Source of the DNA: Glebionis coronaria
Lineage: Eukaryota > Streptophyta > Magnoliopsida > Asterales > Asteraceae
DNA length: 64,000 bases
Direction of reading: 5' to 3'
NCBI GenBank assembly: GCA_025667525.1
Contig: CM046875.1
Location: forward strand, 286,272,140 to 286,336,139
Shown: piece after piece, positions 43,657-56,564 of the stretch
Layout of the letters: each line of letters begins with the position of its first letter
Numbering within the stretch: position 1 is the first letter of the stretch
Position numbers and translations under genes: made by a program
Notes under the pieces: model-generated
What the model was told of the DNA's origin: nothing
What the model saw: only the letters and a program-made list of their open reading frames with translations
Databases searched by the model: none

Positions 43657-46224
43657 TGTCACACCCCACCATGGCGGAATATGGGGTGCGACGTATGGAT
43701 ATCATCACAACAACAGCGTGTCTATAGAGAGAACTATATGAATTAAAAATGTCATAAAAGGTGACACAAATGTCATGACAATATCTCAACAAAGCAGGAG
43801 TTTAGGCAAGTAGGTAACAGTCCTACCTCTTACCCAAGACAAACAATACATAAACAAAGCAAACATATAGGTGTCAACAGTATCACTTATTAAACAGACA
43901 AAAGAAACTAAGAAGGAACAGTGATCTCCTTCTAAATGCATCCCTATGCAACTCCAAATCCTAGCCACTTATGTTCTCACGCTTAACCATAATATCACCT
44001 GAAAGAGACACTAAAACACGTCAACATAAAGTTGGTGAGAGTCATAGGTTTAGACTCCAACGCCAAAATCAAACCATAAGCTGTGAACAACAACCACTAA
44101 CAAATGAACATATGGACAATGTGATACAAACATGCATTAACAACTAATATTCAAGATTTAACAAACCAAACCAAATCCAAGGCTCTCAGCCTTACCAAAC
44201 ACCATGGTACCATAAGCGCCCATACACCTATGTACCAATCCCAAGGCCCTGCTTGTCATTATCCATTGGTCCCATAGATGCTCACACATCTATGTACCTC
44301 CCCAAGGCCCCGCCTTGTCAACATCCCCTTGCTACCAAGTCAAAACATAAAACAATCATTAATCAACTAGTAGTTAATCACATAAGTATGCACAAGTCCA
44401 TCACCAAACACAAAACATTCACAGGATAATTTATAAAAACAAGACAGTATCTCTTCCATCCCATCTGGCAGTCAAAATCATTAAAAGACATGGGACTATG
44501 AAACTCACCTGATTGAGCTTCTCCCAATAATCCGTGCACTAGCAAAAAGCTAACAAACAAAAACACAAAATCAAAACATGAACCAATCTCTAAAAATGGC
44601 TCATCAACCTATGATGGACATCTAGCCTTCTCCCACATATGTTCCTCATTAGTATGCTCTAAAAACCCCATTACCCTTCCCTAACAAGTCCTTAACTTGG
44701 TTAAGTTTGATACCTAACCCGTTCATATTTTACACAAAACAGTCCCAACTTTTAGGTCTCCAAACTATAAGCCAAACGCCCACCTAAACATGCCCATGAC
44801 CTCTGTAAAGGAAACCCTATGCCCTTACATATGTTAGCTAACTCCTCCCCTTTGACCCAACTTTAAAGCTACTGTTAAGGCCCCGATATATATATATACT
44901 TTTGTCTATCCAGATTTTACTGATTTTGAACATACAAAAAGTTTGTTATGCTTAGGGGGTCTTACCCTAACCCACAATCTTAGCCCCAATGCAGATACTT
45001 CCTATAATATATAAACCAACTCCCACGTTCGTTTTAAAGTCCCAATACAACCCTAAGTACCCCAAACAACCCAAAACGTAAAAAGAAAACAGGCTGATTT
45101 CAAAACTGTTTTGACCTCTGACTGTTGTAACCTGTTTTTCACCCACTTCCTCACCTCCAATTTAGTTCTCGTTTCTTGCATTTGAAAGCCACTTCAATTA
45201 CCTTTCCAGGAATACTTGGATCGCACAATAAGAGTTTGTAGAACTCCCTATATGATCAAAACAATTGACCCTAAATTACGCCCAGTTTTTAAAAGAACGA
45301 ATTCAATTAAATTAACCTAATTAGTTACCCATAACTCCACTGATTACATGCCCTAATTCACCTAATCATTATAATATCATATATATACAGATTTTAATTC
45401 AAACTAACCTAAATCCATCATAAGATGATTGAGAAAGAATTAAAAACACTTAAGTTAAAAAGGGTTTAAAGATTTTACCTTTGATTTATGAAAACCCAAA
45501 ATTTTATGAAGAACCCTAATTTTCTTTATGTGACCGTCGGTTTTAAGCTTCCAGGAGAAAAGAAATTATATTTTTGATTTATTAGAAAACCTTATATAGT
45601 GTGTACAAAAATCCTAGTCCAAGTATAAGCCCACTTTCCATTTTTTTTCTCCTCCTCCCTTTGTTTCGTCGCCAAACCGACCCACACCCTTGTTTTTTTT
45701 TTTTTTTTTTTTTCTTTTTATTGTTTATTAATATATTATTAAAATTACCTTATATTTCCTTAATTTATTTCAGCCTTTAAGACCTCCCGAACCTAAAAAC
45801 CGTAAAACTAGTCAATTTTACTCGTATACCGTAAAAATATACAGTTTTAAAAAAAATCTTAAATTTTGAAATAAACATTATAACTAAGTCATAAAGGACT
45901 TAAAACCATCCCGTAAATTATTCCCGTGACTAAATACCTCATCCGAGACCTCAAAATGCTAAACCGTAAATCGTAAAAATACGATTTTCTATAATACATA
46001 TACGTATACGTATACCACTAAATAACACCATCTCATTTCATAGTCACTACCATGTGAGCTTATGAACATGAAATCATCACACATCGTTTCACTCACAAGG
46101 TACCCCGTACCGGAAACGATATCTAAACCACAATCTATACACACCAATTAGCACATAAACACGTAAAGACACGTAACTAGCACAAAATAAAACTAAGTGA
46201 CGAACCTCAAAACCGCGGTTGTCA
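43657..46224 (-). repeat. LTR of element F (2.6 kb)
   Basis: The minus strand begins TGACAACCGCGG at 46224 just after TTAGGAGGGAGTGATG, a typical chromovirus polypurine end, and finishes GGGGTGTGACA at 43657. Only one copy is in the window. A T homopolymer lies at about 45690-45712. No gene is seen. Confidence 0.65.
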
Positions 46225-47936
46225 CATCACTCCCTCCTAATATAAATCTCGTCCCGAGATTTACTCCTTAGGATCAAACATACCATTAGCAAACAACTGA
46301 GGATACTTGTTCTAAATGAACTCCTCTCATTTCCACGTGAACTTTAGTTCACGTCTTAAATTACCACATATACTAACCAACAATATTTAAATTCATTGCC
46401 AAACTCTTGACCTCACAGTCGATAATTCTCACAAATGACTCTTTGATAACACAAACCCTTATTAACACAAATCCCGAATAACCGTACATGCAAATATGCA
46501 TTCTCAAACAACATTTACCAATCTTAATACACGAAATATAACATGTATAACACTCATTTCCCCCCAGGTAATTCTATGCTCATAAGCTACTGGTCCGATC
46601 TTTCCAAAGATCATAAATGGACCTACAAAACTCTACATCAACTCTTCCATTTTACCAAAACATACCACCCGTTACTATGGGTGAAACTTCCTACATAACT
46701 TTGTCACTAAACTCTAGAGGTTTCCTCCTTTTCAACATAGCATCCCTTGTTGCTCTCATCCTTCCCACAAACACCATTACCACATTAGTAGCCTCTTTTA
46801 CCAATTTTAGTCCACAATGGGGACAACTCACCCTATCCTTTCATATAGTGCCTCAAATGGCATTTATCGACTTCTAGTATGATAACTATCATTACATGAA
46901 AACTCAGCCATCGCTAAAGAGTTTCCTAACTCCCTCTAAATCAATCACTCATGCCCTCAGTGTAACTCCTAAGGTTGTATAAATATCTCACTTGCCCATC
47001 CTTTTCCAGTTAGCTGGATATACTCATATCCAATCATGTTCATCAACTCCCTTTAGTCCGTACCTCAAACTACTTAAAATTTCCAATTTCTTACAAAGTG
47101 ACCTATGGCGGTCTTTCACATATCCATTAGTTCTTCCAATTTAAAACAACTTATGATCTATACACATCATCAAAAGGACGGTTATCTCAGTTAGTCTATC
47201 AACTGCCATCCAAACCCATGCTACAACTACTTCCATTAAATTTGGATAGCTCACTAGTAGCACCTATACACTTCCATCTCACTTTTCTTCATGATTTTTT
47301 TTATACCCAACACTTCCTTTATACCTACACAATGTCCTACCTACAAGGTCATATTGCTCCTCATCTTGTCTCAGTTAGACCAAGCCCTTCGTCCCTATGG
47401 CACATCACACCTATAACTCCTCATCCATTCGATTATCGACACTAAGCCTCCCAAACAATCAGTATAGGTCAGTGCCATTTCCTTTTCCACACTACGACAG
47501 TATTAGCCTGCGTTGTGCTTTATTCTACTCATTAAGCTCTACCAAAGTTTTACCTTCGGTTCCTATCTCGACCTATTTCATTCATGCTTCGCTTCTATAC
47601 ACACTTCCTTCTTCTTCCTCAACTCCTACCATACATCACGATGTGATGCTTCCCATCGTTTCTTCCCTTGTCATAATCCTTCATAAGGCATTCCATACAT
47701 ATTAGGCTAACTTTTACGCAAAACCCTCTATTCCATCACATCCGTACGCAATCGTTCCAACTTCTCAACTACGTGACTTCTCATTCCTCTTGAAATATGA
47801 GACGAATTAGTTAGTCTATCGACCATCACCCAACTCTCGTCCTACTTATTCCTCCACCTCATTATGTATCCCTTTCACCAATTTCGTCCTTACATCGCCC
47901 TTTCTAAGCTACTCCTATCTATGTAGGAAGTATAGT
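46225..47936 (-). pseudogene. Decayed pol 3' end of chromovirus F
   Basis: On the minus strand, traces of integrase (SWVMVDRLTNSSH near 47850-47800 and again WVWMAVDRLTE near 47215-47185), then FGKIGPVAYEHRI near 46620-46570, the family's GPVAYRL step, and CTCGGGACGAGATTTA next to the LTR, a common chromovirus 3' sequence. Full of stops. The repeated integrase motif suggests a duplication or two merged copies. D1 is inserted at 47936/47937. Confidence 0.6.
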
Positions 47937-50900
47937 TGATGAGACTGTAATTATACATAATATCATCGTCCAAATCGGGCTTAAAATGCTTAAAATATCA
48001 TCAAAATACCCAAATATATGCTTGTGTTTGTTCATTATGTATTTCAGGTACGGATATCGTGAATTCACCAAAAGATCAAAGGAATCAAGCAAAAACGAAC
48101 ACGGGAACGAAGCCGCACAAAGAACCGGACCCGAGCAATGATTATCCAAAAATACCCTTGAAGTTTTGAAGAAATACAAGATTGGTCCTCCAAGTTTGAA
48201 GAATTGTCACTTTATACCCCTCATCTATCATTATATGCAATGGGGTCCCTAAAATTTGAACATTGTACAAGATCAACCCTTGGAGAATGCAAAAGTTGCA
48301 TTTTGAGTCCTTGATTCAAAGTTGTTAACCACTTGTGCCAAAATTGACAAAATGGTCAAACTATTTACAAAGGATAAGGGTAATGTTGCTGGCAGACTTG
48401 AAATTAACAAAATATGGGAGTAGGAGGACTAAACCTGCCAAGACACACAAACATATCCCACTAATCCCCACCTGACACGTCATGATGAACCCACCCATTT
48501 TCTTTGAACCAGTACCCAAGCCCAAACCCTCAATACCCGTTTTAGTTTAAAAACACGTTTTTAAAATATTGTTTTTTTAAAAAAACAAGCGCTAAACAGA
48601 CACTGTTAACCCATCACCTCTAATCTTTCCCTTTAATCTCCTACGAACCCTAATCACCTCCATCCTTAATCCCCAAAATTAAACCCTACCCATTTCCAGA
48701 ACCTTGATTAACTACCCTCTAAACCAAACCCACAACCCAGATTCCCTTCACACTCACCCATGGACCCCCCTTGTACCTCCCCTGCTCAAGTGTTTTTCAC
48801 CCAAAACCCCAAAAGGGGACAGGATCAACGTCCAAGATTCAAAACATATCCTCCACACCAAAGGAACGACCAAGATCATGATATGACAGCTGCACATCAC
48901 ATGTTTGCAACTTTGACCAAGATTCTCCAAGGGCAAATTCGGATTTTCAAGCAATTAGGGTTTAGGGTTTCCTTTTTCTGTATTTTTTTAATCATGTATC
49001 TAGAATGATCTATCTAGTTGTATATAAAGGGTGCATGTACCCTTTATTTTGCTTGTTCCAGTTTATTTGTACTTTTTTTAATTAAGTAATGAAAATGAAA
49101 AACATCTTTAATTGTGCAATGAGCTGAGTTCCTTACTGCTTTTTGTAGTGTAATTTTTAATTTTTATGTAAATTTAGAGAAAGACTTCTCAAAGTAATTC
49201 GTTTTAGAAAAAGGTTCTTTGGAAAAGTTTTTTACAGCTTGATTCCAAACCCCACTTGAAGTGAAAGTGGATTGGGGGTTTGGTCTCAGCTTGTTCAAGC
49301 TTTTGTCAAGACTGCTTTAAGGTTTCAAAGAAATTTGTTTCAAGTTGGTTGTTCAAAAAATCAGTTTCAAAGTTTTTTTCATTTTTTTACTTATTTAAAG
49401 CAATAAGCTATAAGCAGCTTCTTCAATAAGCTAGCTTTATAGCTTATTGGCCTTTGATATCAGGTCACGTTTTCTTGTTTCTTCTTGGCAGGATCAAAGC
49501 TTCAAGGATTTGAAGATATTTGTGGGTGTTTGGGATTGCAGTAGTCCTCACCCTGGTTCTCTACATCAAAAAAGCTTTTTCTCTACATTCCATAAGCCCA
49601 TACAAGCCCTAAAAAAATTCCAAGTAGAAGGCATCAGCTGGTTAGTGGCTTTGAACCCTATTGGACCCTTTTTTTAGTTTTATGTGAAATTATGTGATTT
49701 TGTGAGAATTGTTGTTCATATGCTTTGTTCATGGTTTGTTTAAGCTTAGTTGACGATTGTATGCATGTTTAGGTTAATCATAATCACTATAGGTAAGTTT
49801 TGTTAGCTTTTGGTTTGATAAAAATTGATTTTCAGTTATAAGGGGGTGTTTGGATTTGGACTTTAGGGCCAGATTGGTGACAAATTTGGTGTTAAATCCA
49901 GTCTATACACACTTTATTTATAGGGTATAGGTCATATCAGTAGTTGGCTTTTATTTTGGTAGGTTTTTAAAGGATATTGTTTGTTAAACATTGGTAAAAA
50001 CTAGCTAAAATCAGAAAATCCATTTTTCTGCTTGTTTTTTGTGTAATTTGTTCATCAAACTTTGTTAGTTGTTAAGGATTAGTATAATCTAGGTTTTGAT
50101 TCATGTTTGTTGTAAGGTGGTATTTATTTGAGCAAGATTTGGCCATTGGAAATTCGTATTTGTGACCTATTGCATCAGAAAAACCCCACAGCCCTATAGG
50201 CCCATAAACAGTGACTTAATTTGCTCATTTGTGTGCAACCTCTATGAAGAGCTTTGTGTTTTTATATTTTTCGTGACTCCCCACAACCCAACTGGTTGTG
50301 GGGGTGCCAATATTTGTCCAAAACACCAAGTATTCAAAAAGTTATACGCCAAAAAGTGCACAGGCCTCGTTTTTCTGTTAAAGCAGTAGGAACTCAATCC
50401 CACTGCTAGTGTAACTCATTCCCACTGCCAAGCAAAAAGACAAAAGAGTCCAAGTGTCACTTTCAGTTTTTAGATTTTTTGTCTTTAGTGACTGAAAATA
50501 GGATTTAGATCTTCAAACCAATTTCATTATTTTTCTTATTCAATTTGTGATTTTTCTGCTTAGTTAATTTTTCAGTTACTGTTCATTTAATATTTTTTAG
50601 ATTAAATTACAATTTTAATTACTTTTTAATTAACTGATTTTGTCTTTTAGTGACAAAAAATTTTATTTTTCAGTTTTAAAAATTTTCCTAGATTCAGAAA
50701 AATAAGTTAAGATTTTTAGTCTAACAGGTTTTTACTGTTCACCTTTTTAATTAATTTTTATAATTAAATTTAGTTTAATTAGGGTTTAATTACAAACTAT
50801 TTTGTCTTTTAGTGAAAAATTTTAAATTTTTCAAACTTTTTCATTTTTCTACTGTTCAATAGCATAATTTAGGATTTTTAAAATTGTCAAATCATTTTTA

Positions 50901-51481
50901 GCATTATTTTATTATTTTTTATGATTATTTTAGTTCATAAATAGTTTTTAGTGATATTTAAATAGAAAAATAGTTTTTAAAATTTAGGAAAAATACTTTT
51001 TAGTCTTTAAATAATATAAGTAACTTATTAGTTCAATAAAATAATATTTTGGGCTTTTTGTTAATTATATTTAATTTCAGGGCTTTAATTAGCATTAAAA
51101 ATTGAATATTTAATTAATAAAAGGTTTTAAAATATATTTGTTAGATTTTTATTCTTACTTAGATTATTTTAGACTTAGTTTAATCTTCTAATTACTTTTT
51201 AGGTTTAATTTTTAATTTTGTCACGTTTTACGTAATTACGTCATCGTTTTACGTCAACGTCGTAGTTTAATCGTAGTCGTAGCTCGTCTTTAATTTTTCC
51301 CTCCTAAACCAAAAACGTCACTAATCCAAACATGATTTTATATAATTGGCACATTAATCCACACACCTCCTTCTAGAACGAACCCGCATTTATTCGGTTT
51401 TACGTTTTTCCTAAAGCGTATAACTTAATACTTGCCACTCATACGCGTTTTTCCTAAAACGTGTACGAAAAACCTACATCA
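47937..51481 (+). repeat. 5' LTR of D1 (3.5 kb)
   Basis: Starts TGATGAGACTG, ends CCTACATCA before the primer site. It aligns along its length with D4 (6859-9798) and at its start with D3 and D2. TATA at 49021 overlaps a hairpin (49025-49046). The conserved CCCCACAACC hairpin is at 50279-50303. Short frames within it look spurious. Confidence 0.88.
50279..50303. other. Conserved LTR hairpin of D1
   Basis: Arms CCCCACAACC and GGTTGTGGGG, loop CAACT; identical to 8610-8634 in D4. Confidence 0.75.
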
Positions 51482-51486
51482 ATTTT

Positions 51487-51500
51487 TGGTGCCGCTGCCG
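51487..51500 (+). other. Primer binding site of D1
   Basis: TGGTGCCGCTGCCG, one base from the site of A and B; tRNA-Asp type. Five bases after the LTR. Confidence 0.75.
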
Positions 51501-52328
51501 AGGAGGTGTTTAGTGTTGCCATTATTAGTATCGTGTTTGTGTGAGTAGTACGTTTTTTCTTTTCAATTTTTGGAAAGCGTAAATATCGTATATACTCATT
51601 TTTGTTATTTTTCCTTATTATATTATAGTATCCAAATAAATCGTGTTTAATTTTCCTAAATTAAACACACAACAATCATTTTAATATATTGTAGATATAT
51701 TGGTTTTCGTTTTTCTTGTGAATATATTACTATATTGTACTTACGTAGAACAATAAAGATACAAGTACTCCAAAAGCGTGAAAACGCAACCTTGATTCGG
51801 GATTTCATCACTCGATCATTGTATTCGAATCCAAAGCAAAAGTTTAAAGGCAAAATGGATAAATACTTTCGTGAGGATTAATTTCATTTAACACAAACTA
51901 TAAGGTGGGTATAAGGCGGTTGTATTTCACGACCTAAGGGAAAAAGGCTCTTAAGTGCTTAGCGCCGCCTCGTTTCCCCCGCTTGCTTGTGCGAGTTTTG
52001 AGAAAGAGGGCCGATCGAGGGTTTGCCGCCCAAGTATTATCTACGTATATTATATTTGCTTGTTTTCAAGATTAAACCCTCTTGAACGTTTTGGTGTTCC
52101 ACCAACGTTATAAAGTCATCGAAGGCGTTCACTCCACGTGATCGTTTCATTCTTTGAGGCTCTTTTAATCGAGAAGATCGATTCGAGGAGAGATTTGTAG
52201 ATTTGAGTCTACGTAATACAACAAAAATCCAAAAAAAAAATTAAAAACAATCAAAAACCAAAAAAATTGAAAAATCGAAAAGCCGCAAAAAGAATCTTCT
52301 TTGCTACCCCCCATTCTACGCTTAGTGC
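51501..52328 (+). other. Leader of D1
   Basis: Noncoding. The hairpin at 51938-51978 has outer arms GGGAAA/TTTCCC, inner arms AGGC/GCCT and the palindrome CTTAAG (51950-51955), matching the B hairpin in layout. The stretch near 52105-52160 matches 63820-63870 of D2 in reverse complement. Confidence 0.65.
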
Positions 52329-54299
52329 ATGCGCACTCGATCGAAGGATTATTCCAATTCTAGCGAATCTTCGAATCAACGCAATCGTAATCGACGGAAT
52401 CGACGACGTAGACGAGAATTAGAAACCGACGTTCCTAATATCATTGTTGAAGAAACCTTAGACGAGATGGCCGACAATCGTTCGATGATGGAATTGCTCC
52501 AAGCGCCCACCGAGGGTTATGGAGACGCGATCGTAATTCCCGCTATCAAAGCGGAGAATTTTGAGATTAAGAGCGAAATGCTTTCGTTAATCCAAGTTAC
52601 GAAGTTTCGAGGTCGTGAAGCCGATAATCCTCACGACCATATTCGGAATTTTGATCGTCTTTTGGCCACGAGCAAGTTTAAGAACGTCGACACCGATGTC
52701 GTCAAGCATATGCTTTTTCCGTACTCGCTCGATGGTGCCGCCAAGGACTGGTACGAGAAAGAGCCACCTAATTCCATAACTACGTGGAAGGATCTCGTCT
52801 CCAAGTTCGTTAATTATTTTTTTCCCACCGTCTAAGACAACGTTTTTCGAAAATGAAATTACGAAATTTGAGCAAAAACCGAATGAATCTTTTAGAGACG
52901 CGTGGGATCGTTTTAAGGAATTGCTTAGGCAATGTCCTCACCATGGTTTTTCTGAGTTGCACCAAATCGATACGTTTTACAACGGTCTTAATTTTAAAGA
53001 ACAAGATTCGTTGAATTCCGCCGCCGGTGGCAACTTTTTGTGTAAGACTCCGAAAGATGCATTTATAATTATCGAAAACCGATCCAAGGTTTACCAACTC
53101 CGCAACGCACCGAGTGTTGCCAATGTCGCCAATATTAGTAGTTCTAATCGCGAAATTAAGAGATTTGATGCGAAAGTCGATAAGTTGACGAATGTGTTTA
53201 CGTCTTTTCTCGTTGAGATGCAAAAGAATGACGCTCCCGCTACGGTGAAAGCGGTGGAGGTTTCGTGTATGTTTTGTGGTGGAGCTCATAATTATTACGA
53301 GTGTGCGGCTACGGATGGCCAAACGTCGAATGTGAGTGCCTTAAATGGAAACAACAATTTTCAAAATCAAAATAACACGGGTCCATCACAACCAGGCAAT
53401 TATAACCAAGGCAACATTTTTTCGAATCAAAACCGAAACAATTTTCATGGAAATAATCAACAAGGAAATTTTTCGAATCAAAATCAAGGTTATAATCAAG
53501 GTCGTAATTTGAATTGGCAAAATCGAGACAATAATCAAAACTCGAATTTTTCAAACAACAACAATCAAGGCAACAATTTTTTAAGTGGTAATCAAGGAAA
53601 TTTTCAAAGAAGTAATCAAAACCAAGGGAACTTTAATTCTAATCAAAATAGTTCGTCAAACGATTTTCAAAATTACATGAAAACGAATGAGGCTAATATG
53701 AGACGATTAGAGGGAGAAATTGGTACTTTGAAAAACGAATTTACTAATACTTTGAAATTGCAAAACACGAAGATTGAGCAAGGACAAATCGACATTAAAA
53801 AGATGTTTTCGGCCATTATGAACAAGTCCTCGGGTGCGTCATCGAGTTCTTTACCTAGTGACACCGTTGCAAATCCGAAGGAACAATGTAAAGCCGCCTC
53901 GTCTCGTGAGAAAGGTCGTGTGATTACCCCTAACCTTGAAGGATTTCGTGTTGTTCCTTCTTCTCAACCCTCGACTTCTATGACGTCTTATTGTTCTAAA
54001 GTCGATGGGGTGAACGTGGCGACCAAGGAAAAGAGTGCACAGCCTCGTGTACCTCAAATTCCATCCACGGTTCAAAAAGAGAGCTTTATCGACCTTACCA
54101 AAGTAACCCTTGAAGAAACTTGTGCATCGATCCTTCTTAAAAAACCCAAAAGGCGTATACCGAGAAAGGAAGAGGATCCGGGCCAATTTCTACTACCTTG
54201 TGATTTTTCCAAGATTGAGGGATGTTTAGCCCTTGCCGATTTAGGTGCTAGCATCAATCTCATGCCTCATTATCTTTGGAAATTGATGAGATTGCCTTC
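52329..54299 (+). pseudogene. Gag and truncated protease of D1
   Basis: ATG at 52329 (MRTRSKDYSNSSE) opens an Arg-rich N-terminus, then the Athila capsid-like domain: MMELLQAPTEGYGDAIVIPA, NPHDHIRNFDRLLA, HMLFPYSLDGAAKDWYEKEP, LVSKFVNYFFP. A shift at about 52815-52835, in a T/C run, moves the rest to another phase (LLRQCPHHGFSELHQIDTFYNGL, NSAAGGNFLC). A knuckle CMFCGGAHNYYEC follows, then an Asn/Gln-rich region and the protease start (CLALADLGASINLMP), cut at 54299 by D2. The gag is clearly the same family as D2. Confidence 0.85.
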
Positions 54300-55527
54300 T
54301 GATTGTAGAGTTTTACTACTCTTTAGGAAAAGAGCGTAAATAGCGGAAAGTATTAAGTACGACGGTTTAGGAAAACCGTGCACAAATGACCCTTAATCAA
54401 ATAAAATGAGAGAAAGTTCGTTTCCCAAGGAGGTATATGTGTGTGTTTTAACTTGTATTTATTTGAGATTAATATTGAGAAGAATGGGGGTGAGAGGATG
54501 AAAAGACGGATACGTTAAAATTAAACTACGACGTAAACGTAAAACCGTGAAAAACTACCCAAATTAAAAATTTTATACTAAGACCAAAAACAAAATCAAT
54601 AATTAAAGAAGACTAAAAACAAGTCTAAAATAATATAAATAAAGACAAAAATCCAACAAAGATATTTTAAAACCTTTTATTAATTAAATATTTAATTTTA
54701 AATGCTAATTAAAGCCCTAAAATTAAATATAACTAATTCAAATGTCTAAAATATGATTTTATTGAATAATTATTTAACTTATATTATTAGAAGACTAAAA
54801 AGTAATTTTCTAAAAATTAAAAGCTATTAAAACTATTTTTAAAACTCTAAAAATGATTAAAACCTAATTAAACTTAAAATAATTATAAAAATAAATCTAA
54901 AAGCTATAAAAATATTCTAAAAATGGAAATAGTCCTAATTAATGATAAGGAACCTAGGAAAAATGGAAAAGAAATAAAAATAAAACTTTGAAATTTAATT
55001 AATAAAATAATATTAAAATATTCCTAAAAATAAAAAGTCTTCAAATAAATTCTAAAAAATTCTCAAAAATCCTAAATATTCTAACTAAGAGAAAAACACA
55101 AATTAGAGCTCCTAAAACCTTTTTAATAATTTTATAAAAATGTTTAAAGTTTATAAAAAACCTTAAAATAATATAAAATTAAAAATTAAAGTTTATAAAA
55201 CCAAAACTTAATGTAAACCTCAAAATATTTATTAAAAAGCTAAAAACTATTTTTCCTAAAAATTAAAAATCTTTTTTCTATTTTTTATTGATTTTCTAAA
55301 ATACGGGTATTAAATAAATTCTAGAAAATAAACAAAGAATGGGAAAAATATAAAAATAGGCTAGAAAAATCTTAAACACTATTACTTTCCTAAGAAAAAT
55401 AAGAAAGACCAAATCAGCTTAATAAATAAGCTCAAAAAAAGGGAAAAATGCTACGGCTTATTATTAAATAAGCTAGAAAAGAAATACCTTAAGTTTAAAA
55501 CTACACAACCTCTTACCAGTCAAAGTC

Positions 55528-55592
55528 CCTAGGGCAGCGGTAAGAGGTGTGTGTTGTGAGCGAGTGGTCGTGGGTTCGAGGTGTGCAACCCC
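55528..55592 (+). repeat. tRNA-derived SINE-like head (weak)
   Basis: AGGGCAGCGGTAAGAGG resembles a Pol III A-box region and GTGGGTTCGAGGTGTGC, about 30 bp on, a B-box. This spacing and text are usual for plant SINE heads. It is preceded by CCTCTTACC, which pairs with GGTAAGAGG. A T-rich tail follows. No clear 3' end or target duplication was found. Confidence 0.35.
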
Positions 55593-56483
55593 ATTTTTAC
55601 ACTTTTTTATTTTTTTTATATTTTTTAACTTTCCAAAACAAATCTGTGACCTTTAAACTTGTAATCCAAACCACTTTTCACTTTTTTACACAAGATTCAA
55701 CAGGTTTGAGCAACAAATACGTATGCAGGTTCACTTTTGAAACACAAGCAGGATTGGCTATGTGTTCTTGCTTTTGATTTTAGCCAAGAGGACTTGACAA
55801 TGCTTATTTATGGAAGATTATTGGTGCAAAAGGGCACCCTTGTGCTTATTGAAGCACAAGGAGTCACAAACAAAGCAGAAAATCAATTAGCACACCAAAA
55901 TAAGCAAACCAAAGCACCAAAAAATGGTATCAAGTTGCTGTGATATTTGGACAAGGTCTGTGGACTATTTAGCTAACAACTTGCACAAAACTGAACTTCA
56001 AAGCCTCTAATTTTGCACACAAACTCAATAATCAACATACAAACAACTGCAATCCCTATATCACCCTATCACTTAACAAATTTTAAAGATCAAGCACAAT
56101 TATCTCATGAAATTCAGGCAGATTAGTGTTATGCAGGTTTTGGCTACACTTTTCCTTTTTAACCACACAAACAAGCTTCTAATCTGTTCTAAACTTACTT
56201 ACTATCTAGAAAACAACCTATAGCAAGCTATTTCAAGTATTCTAACACCTAATCAAAGCCTAAATTGAAACTTCTACCCTGCTTAAACCTATTTCCAAAC
56301 ACCCTATTAAAACTGATTAAGCAATTTTTTTCAAATCAAAACATGTACAAACCTAATCAAACTGGTTCAAATGGCATTTATCATACATAAAAACTCAAAT
56401 GAACACAGATCAATCACCTTAAACACACAAAAATACCAAATCAAACAAAATCAAATAAAGCTACACTTTCTGAGATTTTTCAC

Positions 56484-56564
56484 AAGGTAAAGAGTGTTTA
56501 CCTTAGGTCCTTACATCCAAGGACCTAGTGGATGAATATCCACCTCCTACCAACCCGGGTTGGT
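56484..56564. other. Four consecutive perfect hairpins in the D2 LTR
   Basis: Arms AAGGTAAA/TTTACCTT (56484-56504), AGGTCCTT/AAGGACCT (56505-56526), GTGGAT/ATCCAC (56528-56543) and the 16-bp palindrome ACCAACCCGGGTTGGT (56549-56564). All arms pair without mismatch. Confidence 0.85.

Larger units (their letters stand above)
47937..54299 (+). mobile_element. Element D1: Athila-type element, left part
   Basis: LTR, primer site, leader, gag and the start of protease, then cut by D2. The rest should resume to the right of D2, outside the window. The preceding ATAGT (47932-47936) would be its target duplication. Confidence 0.85.

Noticed and set aside
46617..47705. Plus-strand frames in F
   Set aside because: Pol traces read on the minus strand; the plus-strand frames are chance.
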